Source of the DNA: Staphylococcus chromogenes
GTDB taxonomy: Bacteria; Bacillota; Bacilli; Staphylococcales; Staphylococcaceae
Direction: 5' to 3'
Assembly: GCF_029024625.1 (NCBI RefSeq)
Contig: NZ_CP118953.1
Location: 1,860,001 to 1,924,000 of the forward strand
Length of the DNA: 64,000 bases
Shown piece by piece: positions 29,636 through 39,950 of the stretch. The notes under the pieces are model-generated. The model was given only the letters and a program-made list of their open reading frames with translations. It made no database searches and had not been told where the DNA came from. Each line of letters starts with the position of its first letter. Position 1 is the first letter of the stretch. The translations under genes were made by a program, and so were the position numbers.

Positions 29636-30295
29636 TCAACGTGCAAACGTTAACATACTCAATTTTCTGACTTTTTTCGAGAATAGCTTAACCGCAACGT
29701 TATGGGCAGTTTGGCCCGTTGTGTAAATATCATCTACAAGTAAAATGTGTTTGTTTTCGAGTCGAATGTCACCTTGAATTGAAATGCCATTCTTCAAATT
29801 CATCCTGTCTTTTAAGTTAAGAGAAAACTGTTTAGGACGTTGATTCATCTTAAGACAGTTTTGAAAAGGAATTTTCGCTTCTTCTAATACCGTTTGTACT
29901 GGATTAAATGTTCTTTTAAGGTCATTTTCTTCTACTGAAGGGACAGGTATCACCATATCAAAGTTAGCGTATGGAATTCGAAGCGCTTGCGCAATCACTT
30001 TAGCCAATGCGACATCGCCGAGGAATTTGTATTGGTGATAAAAGGATTTATAAAAACCTTCATAATGAAAACAGGCAGTTATCTTATCGAAACGATAGTG
30101 ATACTTACGTACGCTACAATTCACACAGTGTTGCTGTTCAATTTTTCCGAGGCAATACTGACATCGGTTTTCTGGTTGAAATTGATATTGATTCATAGCT
30201 AAGGTGCACCGCTCACAAAGAACGGGGTGCGGTGTAAAGAGCGTTTGAAAAGAAAGTGTATCAACTATCGTAGTTTGACATATCAGGCACTTCAA
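29636..30295 (-). CDS. comFC: ComFC, competence phosphoribosyltransferase-like protein
   Basis: 219 residues. N-terminal zinc-binding cysteines (CLICQTT, CERC, CQYC, CVNC) followed by a PRTase fold with the PRPP loop HILLVDDIYTTGQT near 185-198. Acts with ComFA during uptake or processing of transforming DNA; the reaction is unproven. TTG start overlapping the comFA stop by four bases (TTGA), so it is tightly coupled. Confidence 0.93.
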   Translation of the reverse strand: MKCLICQTTIVDTLSFQTLFTPHPVLCERCTLAMNQYQFQPENRCQYCLGKIEQQHCVNCSVRKYHYRFDKITACFHYEGFYKSFYHQYKFLGDVALAKVIAQALRIPYANFDMVIPVPSVEENDLKRTFNPVQTVLEEAKIPFQNCLKMNQRPKQFSLNLKDRMNLKNGISIQGDIRLENKHILLVDDIYTTGQTAHNVAVKLFSKKVRKLSMLTFAR

Positions 30296-31581
30296 TGTTT
30301 AATCCATTCCTTTTCTCTTCCCAACTCATTCATACGTTTAATTTCATGACGTGCCGCATACATCGCTATCGTCCTCCCCGTGTGATAAAACAGCACTGTT
30401 CCATCTGGACATACCTTCTTTCTTCCAACCCTTCCAGCAATTTGAATCAGCGCAGAAGCCGTATACTTGTGGCTATCCATTACCCAAACGTCTAAATAAG
30501 GCATTGTGAATCCTCTTTCTAAAATAGTTGTTGTTAATACAATTTTGTAATGGCCATCACGAAGTGCTTGAACTTTAGAGAGGCGCTCTGGGTCTTCACT
30601 ATAGACGTAACATAAACTGTTTAGCAAAGATTGATAGGTTTTATAAAAATCTTTCATCTCTTCTATATTACTAAAAAATAGCAAAGTCGTCCGTTGTAAT
30701 TGAACTTGTTGATTTAAATGTTTTATCAAATAACTTTGCCGATGTCTAAATTTCACTTTGAAATATTTAAATGTAGGCACAACAAGAGGGTAACGATGAA
30801 ACCGTGCTGGCAACGTAATGATATGTTCTGGCGAGAAAGATTTTAATAAACTTTTTGGTGGGGTGGCCGTCATATAAATTAACGTTTTTTCACTACGTGC
30901 TGCACTTGAAATACAGTGCATTAAATTCGGATCCATAGAAAGCGGAAAAGCATCCACTTCATCAATAAATATGACATCAAAATGGTTTTTAAAGCGATAC
31001 AATTGATGAACGGTCGCTATAATGAAATGACCCTGAAATTTTTGTTGACTCGCTTGATGTAATACATCAATATTTTCATGTTTAAACGTTTGACAAATCC
31101 GTTGACTCACCTCAATGACAACATCTACCCTTGGCGATACGACTGCAACGTTGAAACCTTTCTGACGTGCCACTGAAATGGCTTCAAACATCATCTCTGT
31201 TTTCCCAGCACCAGTCACTGCATGTAGAAGCAAACTGTTCTTTTCATGTAATGCGGTCACAATTTGAGAAGATGCAAATTGTTGTTGGGGAGATAATTCG
31301 AAAGAAAGCGCATAATTTCCAGCTGAACGTTGATGATGCGTTTGGGTTAAAACAACTTTATGGACAGAATCCATTCGCCCCATCGTGATACAATGGCGAC
31401 AATAGGTAATAGGCTCCTTAAAAAAAGCGCTATGATACTGATAAAAATGGTGATTTTGCACTGTCTCACATTGCACACAAAACCATTTTCCTTCTCTTTT
31501 GATCACTCCGTAAGTGATTTTTTCTATCGTTTCATCTGTTAAAGTCGCGCGCTCCTTCACTAGTTGTCCGTACCGTTTCAT
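30292..31581 (-). CDS. comFA: ComFA, DNA-uptake helicase/translocase
   Basis: 429 residues, superfamily 2 helicase of the competence machinery. A four-cysteine zinc knuckle lies at ~35-75 (CVQCETV, CRHC), Walker A AVTGAGKTE near 118, DEVDAFPL as Walker B, TATPP motif III, and GRVGRK motif VI. All motifs are intact, which argues the competence locus is under selection. SD GGAGGGAC. Confidence 0.95.
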   Translation of the reverse strand: MKRYGQLVKERATLTDETIEKITYGVIKREGKWFCVQCETVQNHHFYQYHSAFFKEPITYCRHCITMGRMDSVHKVVLTQTHHQRSAGNYALSFELSPQQQFASSQIVTALHEKNSLLLHAVTGAGKTEMMFEAISVARQKGFNVAVVSPRVDVVIEVSQRICQTFKHENIDVLHQASQQKFQGHFIIATVHQLYRFKNHFDVIFIDEVDAFPLSMDPNLMHCISSAARSEKTLIYMTATPPKSLLKSFSPEHIITLPARFHRYPLVVPTFKYFKVKFRHRQSYLIKHLNQQVQLQRTTLLFFSNIEEMKDFYKTYQSLLNSLCYVYSEDPERLSKVQALRDGHYKIVLTTTILERGFTMPYLDVWVMDSHKYTASALIQIAGRVGRKKVCPDGTVLFYHTGRTIAMYAARHEIKRMNELGREKEWIKH

Positions 31582-31669
31582 TTGGTCCCTCCTTCACTAT
31601 TCTACTCGTTTTAAAGAATGAAATTACTTTTCTTTCTTTAATCTTTTTCAAAAGGAGGTCTCTTATATA

Positions 31670-31719
31670 TCAAAAGAGCAGTAAAGCCTCTTGATGTAGA
31701 GTGCTTACTGCTCTTTTGA
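31670..31719 (-). terminator. Terminator of fakB1
   Basis: Perfect 15-bp stem TCAAAAGAGCAGTAA / TTACTGCTCTTTTGA (31670-31684 with 31705-31719). A and T runs lie inside the arms, so either direction is possible. Confidence 0.75.
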
Positions 31720-31731
31720 AAGCGCGATGAA

Positions 31732-32604
31732 TTACTTGTAATCTGGCACAGTAATTTTACGATTGACTGCACCTATACCAAATCCACCTAATCCTAAGTG
31801 GGAGGAGATAACTGGACCAAATTCAGAAAAAATGATATTTTTTTCTGGAAAGCGCGTTTTTAAATCTTCAAACACACGATGTGACTCTTCCTTATTATCT
31901 CCACCGATCACAACAACTGTCGATTGTTCAAATTGATTTGACAATTCGATAGCTTTGTCTTCGATTAATTTCAATGCTTTTTTCTTTGTGCGTACTTTTT
32001 CATAAGGAACAATAAGCCCTTCCTCAAATGTCAGCACAGGCTTCATTTTTAATAGATTTCCAACCCATGCCTGTGCCCCTGTGATGCGTCCGCTTTTACG
32101 CAAGTTTTTCAAATCATCGACGACGAGATAAGCTCCAGTGTGTTGACGCATATCTTCTAAATCCTCGAGAATTTCATCTATATGCTTACCTTCTTTAATT
32201 AAGTCTATTGCCCGAAACACAAATGCACCTTCCACCATACATGCAATTTTGGAATCTATGGGATGTACATTGATACCTTCGACCATGCTAGCTGCTTGTA
32301 AAGATGTTTGATAAGCTCCACTTATCCCACTAGATAAATGTACGGTAATGACGTCTGTATAACCTTCAGCTTTGTATGCCTCAAACGCATTAATCATCTC
32401 ACCAATCGCGGGTTGGCTTGTCGTCGGAATCGTTTCAGACTCCTTTAACACAGTATAAAATTCATCTGCTGTAATTGTTTCGTTTTCTTTATGATTTTCG
32501 CCATTTTCTAACGTAATACTTAACGGCACAATTCGTATATTATTTTCTTCTAAATAAGGTTGAGGAATATAACTTGTAGAATCTGTCATGACAGCGATTT
32601 TCAT
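31732..32604 (-). CDS. fakB1: Fatty-acid-binding protein FakB1 (DegV family)
   Basis: 290 residues. Presents exogenous fatty acids to the kinase FakA, feeding phospholipid synthesis. DegV landmarks: TDSTS at 7-11, TSQPAIGEM near 61-69, HLSSGISGAYQ near 90, the DDLKNLRKSGRITG segment near 165, and SSHLGLGGFGIGA near the C-terminus. The name rests on its position next to comFA, where S. aureus, as I recall, has fakB1. SD AGGAGGA. Confidence 0.88.
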   Translation of the reverse strand: MKIAVMTDSTSYIPQPYLEENNIRIVPLSITLENGENHKENETITADEFYTVLKESETIPTTSQPAIGEMINAFEAYKAEGYTDVITVHLSSGISGAYQTSLQAASMVEGINVHPIDSKIACMVEGAFVFRAIDLIKEGKHIDEILEDLEDMRQHTGAYLVVDDLKNLRKSGRITGAQAWVGNLLKMKPVLTFEEGLIVPYEKVRTKKKALKLIEDKAIELSNQFEQSTVVVIGGDNKEESHRVFEDLKTRFPEKNIIFSEFGPVISSHLGLGGFGIGAVNRKITVPDYK

Positions 32605-32817
32605 TTTTTAATGTCCTCCTAATTATTTACAACATTCACACCTATTTAACGATCGTTTTATTTGGTAACGTTGATGATAAATTTATATTTTCACATTAAT
32701 ACTATCATACAATCCTTTATATCAAATTTCAGTCATTAAAGCCATTGATTTTTTTAGTATTCACATTTAAGCTAAGAATAATCTTAATACATTTTAATCA
32801 AGATCGGAGCCGGTGCT

Positions 32818-33456
32818 ATGGAAGATTCAATCATCACAATTAAAAGTGAACACATCATTGAAAATGTCATTAGTAAATCGCGGTTTATCGCTCATATTAA
32901 ACCCGTCCAAACTGAAGAAGAAGCAAAATCATTTATAGAAGCTAAGAAAAAAGAGCATCGCGAAGCCACACATAATTGTTCCGCCTATACGATTGGGGAC
33001 ACGATGCATATTCAAAAAGCGCTCGATGACGGTGAACCCAGTGGAACAGCAGGTGTCCCAATGCTTGAAATGTTAAAAAAACACGATATTCATAATGCTG
33101 CTGTTGTGGTTACGCGTTATTTTGGTGGCATCAAACTTGGAACCGGTGGCTTAATTCGTGCTTATGGTGGAGCTGTACGTGATTGTATAAAAGCGGCAGG
33201 TCGCGTGGAATTAAAACCGGCTATCCCTTCTCACGTTACGCTCTCTTATGATTTAACCGGTAAATTTGAATATGAGCTTCAATCCACTTCATTTTATTTA
33301 AGAGACACCGTTTACACCGATAAAGTGACTTACGATATTGATGTTATCGAATCGGATCGCGAGGCATTTGTTCAATTTTTAAACCAACATACACAAGGCC
33401 AATTCGTTCTTACTGAAGATCCTGTGAAACGCCTTGCCTTTGATATCGAGACATAA
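32818..33456 (+). CDS. YigZ/IMPACT-family protein
   Basis: 212 residues. N-terminal UPF0029/IMPACT domain (~15-120, with SRFIAHIKPVQTEEEA, ATHNCSAYTIG, DDGEPSGTAGVPML, VVTRYFGGIKLGTGGLIRAYGGAV) and a ferredoxin-like C-terminal DUF1949 domain. Translation- or stress-related in other organisms; no enzyme activity established. It is convergent with tagO and shares a terminator. Confidence 0.93.
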   Translation: MEDSIITIKSEHIIENVISKSRFIAHIKPVQTEEEAKSFIEAKKKEHREATHNCSAYTIGDTMHIQKALDDGEPSGTAGVPMLEMLKKHDIHNAAVVVTRYFGGIKLGTGGLIRAYGGAVRDCIKAAGRVELKPAIPSHVTLSYDLTGKFEYELQSTSFYLRDTVYTDKVTYDIDVIESDREAFVQFLNQHTQGQFVLTEDPVKRLAFDIET

Positions 33457-33508
33457 AAATATCCTGTTACTTAAAAGCCTTCCTCGCTGTTAAGTAGCAG
33501 GATTTTAT
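33457..33508 (+). terminator. Bidirectional terminator between yigZ-like gene and tagO
   Basis: 14-bp stem ATCCTGTTACTTAA / TTAAGTAGCAGGAT (33461-33474 with 33490-33503), flanked by A-run and T-run, so it can serve both convergent genes. Confidence 0.85.
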
Positions 33509-34551
33509 TTTGGATGACGTTTTGAAATCAAATTGAGCAACGGACGATAATCATCATCAATGAGCCCCGTAAACTCTACAATAAGCTCTATTGTAATGAT
33601 AATGAGGAGCACCGTTAAAAAGAAACCACAAGGTTGAGATAGATATAATATGACACTTACGACACTGAACATAATGGCCATCGCATAGATTAATATGACT
33701 GTTTGGCGATGAGTATAACCTAAGTCTAACAGTTTATGATGCAAATGGGATTTATCCGCTTGCATAATATGCTGACCTCGTTTGACGCGTCGAATCATCG
33801 CAAACAATGTATCAATAAATGGCACTGCCAAAATGACGATTGGGAAGAACAGTGAAATAAAAGTAATATTTTTGAATCCTAATAAAGAAAGGAAACCTAT
33901 AATAAACCCAAGCAACAATGCGCCACTGTCTCCTAAAAATATCTTTGCCGGATGAAAGTTAAAAACAAGAAATCCGAGTAATGAGCCAATCAGAACACTA
34001 CAAATCATAATAATAAAAATGTTACCTTGTAAAATTGCGATAAATGCAATGGTTACAAGAGCAATCGTTGAAACTCCGGCTGCTAGGCCATCCAAACCAT
34101 CGATTAAATTAATCGCATTCGTAATCGCTACAATCCAAAAAATAGTAATTGGAATACTTAGCCAGCCAAAATGTATCGTTGGACCAATAGGAATCGAAAT
34201 AAAATCAATAGTGACGCCATACACAACGACAATAGACGCGGCTATAATTTGTCCAATTAATTTTAAAACGGGTTTCAAATCATATAAGTCATCAATAAGC
34301 CCAACTAAATAAATGACGATAGCACCTAGTAATAGAGGTTTTATTTCTCGTTCTATTGGAGCGCCGAGCCATATTCCAATAAAGAAAGAGAGTAAAATTG
34401 CAGAGCCACCTAACATAGATATAGGTTTAGTATGTATCTTTCTAAAGTTAGGTCGATCAACGATATCTAACTTTTTGGAAACCGCTATCACTATAGGTGT
34501 TAAAATCAAACTGACAATCATTGAAAATATAATCAACGTGAGTGTATACAT
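33505..34551 (-). CDS. tagO: Undecaprenyl-phosphate GlcNAc-1-phosphate transferase TagO/TarO
   Basis: First enzyme of wall teichoic acid synthesis: moves GlcNAc-1-P from UDP-GlcNAc to undecaprenyl phosphate. 348 residues with about 10-11 transmembrane helices. Polyprenyl-phosphate transferase motifs LIDDLYDLKP (~86-95), NAINLIDGLDGLAAG (~146-160), FLGDSGALLLGF (~205-216) and the HIMQADKSHLHHKLL loop are intact. SD TAGGTGA. With ltaS at the right edge the window covers entry steps of both teichoic acid pathways. Confidence 0.95.
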   Translation of the reverse strand: MYTLTLIIFSMIVSLILTPIVIAVSKKLDIVDRPNFRKIHTKPISMLGGSAILLSFFIGIWLGAPIEREIKPLLLGAIVIYLVGLIDDLYDLKPVLKLIGQIIAASIVVVYGVTIDFISIPIGPTIHFGWLSIPITIFWIVAITNAINLIDGLDGLAAGVSTIALVTIAFIAILQGNIFIIMICSVLIGSLLGFLVFNFHPAKIFLGDSGALLLGFIIGFLSLLGFKNITFISLFFPIVILAVPFIDTLFAMIRRVKRGQHIMQADKSHLHHKLLDLGYTHRQTVILIYAMAIMFSVVSVILYLSQPCGFFLTVLLIIITIELIVEFTGLIDDDYRPLLNLISKRHPK

Positions 34552-34772
34552 CAGTTCACCTACAAATTTAAAAATTAATTCATCTGTTATATTTTACTTA
34601 TTCCTATTCAAAAAACAAGCACTTTCTATAATCAATCCTATTATATAGTAACACGAATTACCTAAGTTAGCATCACTACTCATAATAATCTTAATCTTGC
34701 ATTAAATTATTTAATGACAAAATGTAACTTTTCACTTACAATAACATAGGGTTAAGTAAAGGAGTCATAACT

Positions 34773-35843
34773 ATGATTGAAGCCATTATTTATAATATAT
34801 CAGTATCCATCGCGGGTATCTATTTATTTCATCGGTTACAATACGCTGAATCGCGTGACTTTAGATTTTCTAAAAGTTATATGAGCGTATTGATGACTAT
34901 CGTTGGATTACTGCTTGCCTTGCAACCAGTCCCCATCGAACATTATTACATTCAACTTTCATTTGTTCCTTTATTATTTTTAGGTCGATACACAAATGCA
35001 TTTTATACGTTTATTTCTGCGTTACTCATTGCTATTGTCAGTTATTTTGTACTTTCAACAACATTCACATTTGCCATTTCACTACTTATTATTGCAGTGA
35101 TTGTAAGTACAATTGGACCTTTTATTAAACAAAATCATATTATTGCGATACAAATCTTAAATATCATTAGTATTGTCATTTTACTTGTTATTGCAATAAT
35201 CGTCCCTCACTTTGACACGATTGAAGTATTGTATTTACTGCCATTATCCATCGTTGCGACGTTGATTACAGCATTATTTTACGTAGATTTACATCGCTTT
35301 TTCACTTTAATTGATCGCTACGATAATGAAAATACAATCGACTATTTAACCGGATTAGGAAATGTTAAAGAATTCGACAGACATTTAAATGCATTAGCAC
35401 AACGCGCCGATACAAAAAAACAAAGTCTTGCCTTGTTATTAATAGACATTGACGGTTTTAAAGATGTGAATGATGCACATACACACGAAGCTGGAGATGC
35501 CATTTTAAAACAGATTTCTCATCTTTTACAAAATTATGTCCCTCCAAAACATAGAATATTTAGAAATGGTGGAGAAGAATTCTCTATCGTTATTAAAAAT
35601 TATTCATTAGATGATTGCGTCAAATTGGCCGAAAGTATTCGTAAAGGTGTTGAAAAATCAAATTTCCACTTGCCTGACAAATCTGTCATTAAATTATCCG
35701 TCTCCATCGGTGTTGGCTATTTAACAAGTGATGACTATAAATCACAACGTAAAGTATTTAAAGATGCCGATGATATGTTACACATTGCTAAAAATGAAGG
35801 GCGTAACAAAGTGATGTTTAATCCGATTATCAAGCTACAATAA
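34773..35843 (+). CDS. gdpS: GdpS, membrane GGDEF-domain protein
   Basis: 356 residues: six predicted transmembrane helices (~1-175, 5TM-5TMR type) and a C-terminal GGDEF domain (~190-355) with the active-site motif as GGEEF ([10 protein letters not shown]) and [13 protein letters not shown]. In staphylococci, which lack other c-di-GMP machinery, GdpS is reported to act without making c-di-GMP, affecting biofilm matrix gene expression; I recall this from the family. SD AAAGGAG. Monocistronic; a terminator follows at 35964. Confidence 0.94.
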   Translation: MIEAIIYNISVSIAGIYLFHRLQYAESRDFRFSKSYMSVLMTIVGLLLALQPVPIEHYYIQLSFVPLLFLGRYTNAFYTFISALLIAIVSYFVLSTTFTFAISLLIIAVIVSTIGPFIKQNHIIAIQILNIISIVILLVIAIIVPHFDTIEVLYLLPLSIVATLITALFYVDLHRFFTLIDRYDNENTIDYLTGLGNVKEFDRHLNALAQRADTKKQSLALLLIDIDGFKDVNDAHTHEAGDAILKQISHLLQNYVPPKHRIFRNGGEEFSIVIKNYSLDDCVKLAESIRKGVEKSNFHLPDKSVIKLSVSIGVGYLTSDDYKSQRKVFKDADDMLHIAKNEGRNKVMFNPIIKLQ

Positions 35844-35963
35844 AGCTATTATCGCCACAAAAGTATTTTAAAAATCATGCCTCTTTCAACAAACAACGAC
35901 ATTGATTTTAATAAAATATTCAAATCTCGACATTATCTTTTATTGAATTCAAATCTTCCGCAT

Positions 35964-36003
35964 ACAGGTTAGGAGTTTAAACGTCCTAACCTGTAATTTT
36001 TTT
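35964..36003 (+). terminator. Terminator of gdpS
   Basis: Perfect 11-bp stem ACAGGTTAGGA / TCCTAACCTGT (35964-35974 with 35984-35994) and a seven-T run. The rest of the 306-base gap (35844-36149) holds no ORF with an SD that I can see. Confidence 0.92.
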
Positions 36004-36149
36004 AGCCATAAATTATAAATCGCCCACTTTTACTAGGACATTTCTATTAAGTTGCCCCTTAAATTAAAATGAAACTTTCGATTAATCTTGCAACATCTAG
36101 CATTCACATGTAGACTGACAATTGATTCAGTTGATAAGGAGGAACCTCT

Positions 36150-36911
36150 ATGGCAGATTCACTGACAATTATTGATGAAAACAAAGTGCTCGATGTCGTT
36201 TTATTAGCGGGAAAAGTTTTGCTAGAAAGCGGCGCCGAAACCTATCGTGTTGAGGATACAATGGGTCGTATTGCAGCGAGTTTTGGCTTGGATGATACAT
36301 ATGCCTTTGTCACTTCAACTGCCATTATGTTTTCACTCAATGATCGTACAAACACGCGCTTAGTTCGTGTGCGAGAGCGTACGACAGATTTAGAAAAAAT
36401 TGCTATCGCAAATAATGTTTCACGAAAAATATCACAAAATAAAATCACTTTAGACGAGGCCAAAACAGAATTGATACATTTAGAACAAGCCTCTCTTCAA
36501 TTTTCTTTTATTGTAAAATTTTTATCTGCTGCTATCGCATCTGGGTTCTTCTTATTTATGTTCGGCGGTGTGGCCCACGATTTTATTTATGCTGTAATGG
36601 CCGGGGCCGGTGCGTTTTTAACCTTTGACCTTGTTCAACGTTATATTCAAATTAAATTCTTTTCTGAATTCATTAGTTCTATGGTCGTCATCGCCGTTGC
36701 TGCCTCTTTCACAAAATTAGGAATGACGGTAAACCAAGATATTATTACAATTGCTGGTGTCATGCCACTCGTCCCAGGTATTTTAATCACAAATGCGATT
36801 CGTGACTTAATGGCGGGTGAATTACTTGCGGGTATGTCACGAGGTGTGGAAGCCGCATTAACCGCATTTGCGATTGGTGCTGGTGTCGCAGTCGTCTTAA
36901 TTATATTTTAG
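36150..36911 (+). CDS. Threonine/serine exporter ThrE-family, large subunit (DUF1212)
   Basis: 253 residues. The soluble N-terminal half (~10-115, with LLAGKVLLESGAETYRVEDTM, GLDDTYAFVTSTAIMFS, RVRERTTDLEKIAIAN) carries the conserved ThrE hydrolase-like pattern. The C-terminal half has about five transmembrane helices with PLVPGILITNAIRDLMAGELLAG. With the next gene it forms a two-part ThrE exporter. SD AAGGAGGAA. The substrate is inferred. Confidence 0.9.
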   Translation: MADSLTIIDENKVLDVVLLAGKVLLESGAETYRVEDTMGRIAASFGLDDTYAFVTSTAIMFSLNDRTNTRLVRVRERTTDLEKIAIANNVSRKISQNKITLDEAKTELIHLEQASLQFSFIVKFLSAAIASGFFLFMFGGVAHDFIYAVMAGAGAFLTFDLVQRYIQIKFFSEFISSMVVIAVAASFTKLGMTVNQDIITIAGVMPLVPGILITNAIRDLMAGELLAGMSRGVEAALTAFAIGAGVAVVLIIF

Positions 36912-36925
36912 GAGGGTTGGAAATT

Positions 36926-37429
36926 ATGATGTCTATTTTTTATTATATCGCTCAATTTTTAATCAGTTTTATTGCCACCATGCTGTTTTCAATCCTATTC
37001 AACGCACCTAAAAAATTACTTGTTGCGGCTGGTTTTGTAGGTGCCATGGGATGGATTATTTATAAATTCACGCTTGATTTAAACTTTGGAACGGTCCCTG
37101 CCGCTTTTTTCGGGAGTTTCATTTTAGGCGTTATGAGTCACGTGATGAGTCGTCGTTATAAACGGCCCGTCATTATTTTCATCGTTCCCGGCATTATTCC
37201 CCTCGTTCCCGGAGGTGCCGCATACGAAGCCACCCGTTTACTTGTATCAAACGAATATACAAAAGCCGTCAATCAATTTTTAGAAGTGACATTAACTTCT
37301 GGCGCCATCGCTTTTGGAATTTTATGTGCCGAAATTTTTTACTATATCTACACGCGTTTAAAACACCACTATGCTAAACTAAAAGGTAAGACCTATAAAA
37401 GAGGCTATCATATGAACAATCGTATATAA
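36926..37429 (+). CDS. Threonine/serine exporter ThrE-family, small subunit (DUF3815)
   Basis: 167 residues, five predicted transmembrane helices, with PVIIFIVPGIIPLVPGGAAYEATR as the family motif. It is homologous to the C-terminal half of full-length ThrE. Start at ATG 36926, nine bases after GGAGGG; the TTG at 36917 is too close to the SD. The SD overlaps the stop of the preceding gene, so the pair is translationally coupled. pepT follows 12 bases later. Confidence 0.9.
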   Translation: MMSIFYYIAQFLISFIATMLFSILFNAPKKLLVAAGFVGAMGWIIYKFTLDLNFGTVPAAFFGSFILGVMSHVMSRRYKRPVIIFIVPGIIPLVPGGAAYEATRLLVSNEYTKAVNQFLEVTLTSGAIAFGILCAEIFYYIYTRLKHHYAKLKGKTYKRGYHMNNRI

Positions 37430-37441
37430 GGAAGTGTAAAC

Positions 37442-38668
37442 ATGAAAGAAAATATCATCGAAAGACTAACACGTTACGTCAAAATAAATACACAGTCCAA
37501 TCCTCATAGTGAAACAACACCCTCAACACCTGAACAATGGGATTTACTGCATTTATTAGAAGATGAACTTAAAACGATGGGGCTCAAAACCGAATTAGAT
37601 GCACATGGTTATTTATTTGCCACCCTTGAAAGTAATACGACAAAAACTGTGCCCACTATCGGCTTTTTAGCTCACGTGGATACATCTCCTGATTTTAATG
37701 CGGCGCATGTTCATCCGCAACTGATTGAAAACTACGATGGTGGCACAATTCAACTCGGTGATTCCGGAAGAATAATTGATCCGGAGGTATTTCCAGATAT
37801 CGTGAAAGTGAAAAGTCATACGTTAATGACAACGGATGGGACTTCTTTATTAGGGGCAGATGATAAAGCCGGTGTCGTTGAAATCATGGAAGCACTTCAA
37901 TGTTTAAAAAATCATCCAGAAATAAAGCACGGCACTATTCGTATCGGTTTTACGCCAGACGAAGAAATTGGTCGTGGCCCGCATCAATTTAATGTAGAAA
38001 AATTCAATGCTGATTTTGCCTACACAATGGATGGCAGTCAGTTAGGCGAATTACAATTTGAAAGCTTTAACGCAGCAGAAGCTAAAGTCACTTTTGAAGG
38101 GGTCAATGTCCACCCCGGCTCGGCTAAAAACAAGATGGTCAATGCCTCAGCCTTAGCAACGCAGTTTCATGCCCAATTACCTGAAAAAGAAGTCCCAGAA
38201 CATACAGAAGATTACGAAGGCTTTTATCATTTAACTGAAATAGAAGGGAACGTTGAAACAGCAACGCTTCATTACATTTTACGTGATCATGATCATGAAA
38301 GTTTTGAAAAACGTAAACAGACACTCATCGATATCCAAGCCCATATGAATGCAAAATATCATTATGATCCTGTGCAACTCGTAATTAATGATCAATATCG
38401 TAATATGGCTGAAAAGATTAACCCCCACCCTCACATCATCGATGTTCCGAAACGCGTTTACGAATCTTTAAATATCGTTCCTAATACAGCGCCTATCCGT
38501 GGAGGGACAGATGGATCGCAATTATCATTCATGGGCTTACCGACCCCGAACATTTTTACAGGTTGTGACCATTTTCACGGGCCTTACGAATATGCGTCTA
38601 TCGACGTCATGGCTCAAGCTATCAAAGTTATAATTGGAATCGTTCAAACCTTTGAAAAAGAAGCATAA
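37442..38668 (+). CDS. pepT: Peptidase T (aminotripeptidase)
   Basis: Dizinc M20B enzyme that removes N-terminal residues from tripeptides; 408 residues. Metal ligands: His of [10 protein letters not shown] (~78), Asp of LLGADDKAG (~140), Glu pair of TPDEEIGRG (~174), Asp of YTMDGSQ (~196) and His of [10 protein letters not shown] (~379). SD AGGAAG. It is cotranscribed with the ThrE pair, which suggests peptide breakdown linked to amino-acid export, and is functionally related to dtpT at 49.8 kb. Confidence 0.96.
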   Translation: MKENIIERLTRYVKINTQSNPHSETTPSTPEQWDLLHLLEDELKTMGLKTELDAHGYLFATLESNTTKTVPTIGFLAHVDTSPDFNAAHVHPQLIENYDGGTIQLGDSGRIIDPEVFPDIVKVKSHTLMTTDGTSLLGADDKAGVVEIMEALQCLKNHPEIKHGTIRIGFTPDEEIGRGPHQFNVEKFNADFAYTMDGSQLGELQFESFNAAEAKVTFEGVNVHPGSAKNKMVNASALATQFHAQLPEKEVPEHTEDYEGFYHLTEIEGNVETATLHYILRDHDHESFEKRKQTLIDIQAHMNAKYHYDPVQLVINDQYRNMAEKINPHPHIIDVPKRVYESLNIVPNTAPIRGGTDGSQLSFMGLPTPNIFTGCDHFHGPYEYASIDVMAQAIKVIIGIVQTFEKEA

Positions 38669-38674
38669 AAAGAG

Positions 38675-38717
38675 ACCGATGAGTATCGAACATAGTGTTC
38701 GTTGCTCATCGGTTTTA
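38675..38717 (+). terminator. Terminator after pepT
   Basis: Stem ACCGATGAG / CTCATCGGT (38675-38683 with 38705-38713) with an inner CGAAC/GTTCG helix, followed by TTTTATTT. The glycerate kinase gene converges from the right. Confidence 0.88.
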
Positions 38718-38718
38718 T

Positions 38719-39831
38719 TTAAATGTGGGCATTTAATAATTTGACAACTTGCACAGTATAAGCACGTAATGTCACACCTAACTTAAAATCCGGATATTCA
38801 TTAGGCATTTCATCGAATGCATTGAACATCGCTGTGACACCTAAATTCTCATACTGCTCAAATTTTTCAGATGTGCCGCAAAGCGCTATGGCCAATTTTT
38901 GGTACTGTTGTGCCAATTCAGCAATTCTTAATGACGATGTGTTAATCACGTGATCGCGTTCGTTAATCCCTTCGCCAAACAAAATTAAATCCGCTTGTTT
39001 AACTAGATTTTCAAGTCCTGTAATTTGATCTACAAGTTCATGACTTGTCATAATTTCTGCATTAAACATCGTTTTAAATATCGCAGCCATGCCTCCACCA
39101 GCACCACCGCGTTCAATTTGGCCTAATGACAGCTTTAATTCATGTTTCATAATTTCACTAAAATACCAAAGCAAGTTATCAATTTCTACCGCTTCTTCTC
39201 TTGATAAGTGAAGCGTCTTGTAGCTTTGCATGATGGCACTCTGCTTTCCATACATTTTGCTACTAAAATCTATTAAGATTTGAAAGTGAGTATCTTTTAA
39301 CTGAGGATGTAAGCCACTAGTATCTACTCGTCGAATATGTTTCACTTGACCCAAGCCTTTTGTCATATCCACACGTTCTCCATCGTCATTATAAAAGACC
39401 GCACCTAGAGCTTGTAACATCCCTGCACCGCCATCGAAGGTATCCGTCCCTCCGACAGAAATCGCAAATGTTTTAGCACCTTTATTCAATGCGTGTTGAA
39501 TCACTTCACCCAAACCATAACTCGTATGGTTTAAATAATGTCCAGTGCCTTTTTGGAATTGTTCTGCCTGTATCACCGTTAGACCATCTTCCGTTTGCCC
39601 ATATTGCGCTTCAATTTCATTCATTTCAGCATCATGTACATCGATTCGGTATTGTGTCCCTGATTTCCACATAAATACTGAATTTAAAAGTTCATGTCGC
39701 CCGTTAAATAATGGAACTTGTACAATATCTGCGTCTTCAATTTGACTATCCACCGCTTCTTCAACAAAGCGGTTTGCGTCATAACTCGACAGAATTCCAT
39801 TAAATTCATCCATCGCAACGAGTACTTTCAT
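38719..39831 (-). CDS. Glycerate kinase (GarK/GlxK family)
   Basis: 370 residues. Phosphorylates D-glycerate to 2- or 3-phosphoglycerate. Family blocks: AMDEFNGILSSYDANRFVEEA at the start, ISVGGTDTFDGGAGMLQALG (~125-145) and ERGGAGGGMAAIFKTMF (~237-253). Start at 39831 with AGAGGTGA; 26 extra residues in the longer frame are leader sequence. Convergent with pepT. The likely input of glycerate cannot be deduced from the context. Confidence 0.92.
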   Translation of the reverse strand: MKVLVAMDEFNGILSSYDANRFVEEAVDSQIEDADIVQVPLFNGRHELLNSVFMWKSGTQYRIDVHDAEMNEIEAQYGQTEDGLTVIQAEQFQKGTGHYLNHTSYGLGEVIQHALNKGAKTFAISVGGTDTFDGGAGMLQALGAVFYNDDGERVDMTKGLGQVKHIRRVDTSGLHPQLKDTHFQILIDFSSKMYGKQSAIMQSYKTLHLSREEAVEIDNLLWYFSEIMKHELKLSLGQIERGGAGGGMAAIFKTMFNAEIMTSHELVDQITGLENLVKQADLILFGEGINERDHVINTSSLRIAELAQQYQKLAIALCGTSEKFEQYENLGVTAMFNAFDEMPNEYPDFKLGVTLRAYTVQVVKLLNAHI

Positions 39832-39898
39832 ATTGTCACCTCTCGACATCATATTATTATTCATTATAGCCTTGCTTTGCCCTTTAATACAAATGAAG

Positions 39899-39942
39899 AG
39901 AACGCTCACAAGTAAGTATCTCGACTTACTTAAGAGCGTTCT
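39899..39942 (-). terminator. Terminator of brxC
   Basis: Nested stem AGAACGCTC...AAGTAAGT / ACTTACTT...GAGCGTTCT (39899-39942); the U tail is poor. Confidence 0.65.
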
Positions 39943-39950
39943 ATTCTAAA

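Noticed and set aside
31600..31660. ComK box (AAAA-N5-TTTT) upstream of comFA
   Set aside because: Only partial matches (AAAAGTAATTTC) in an A/T-rich stretch; not distinguishable from chance.
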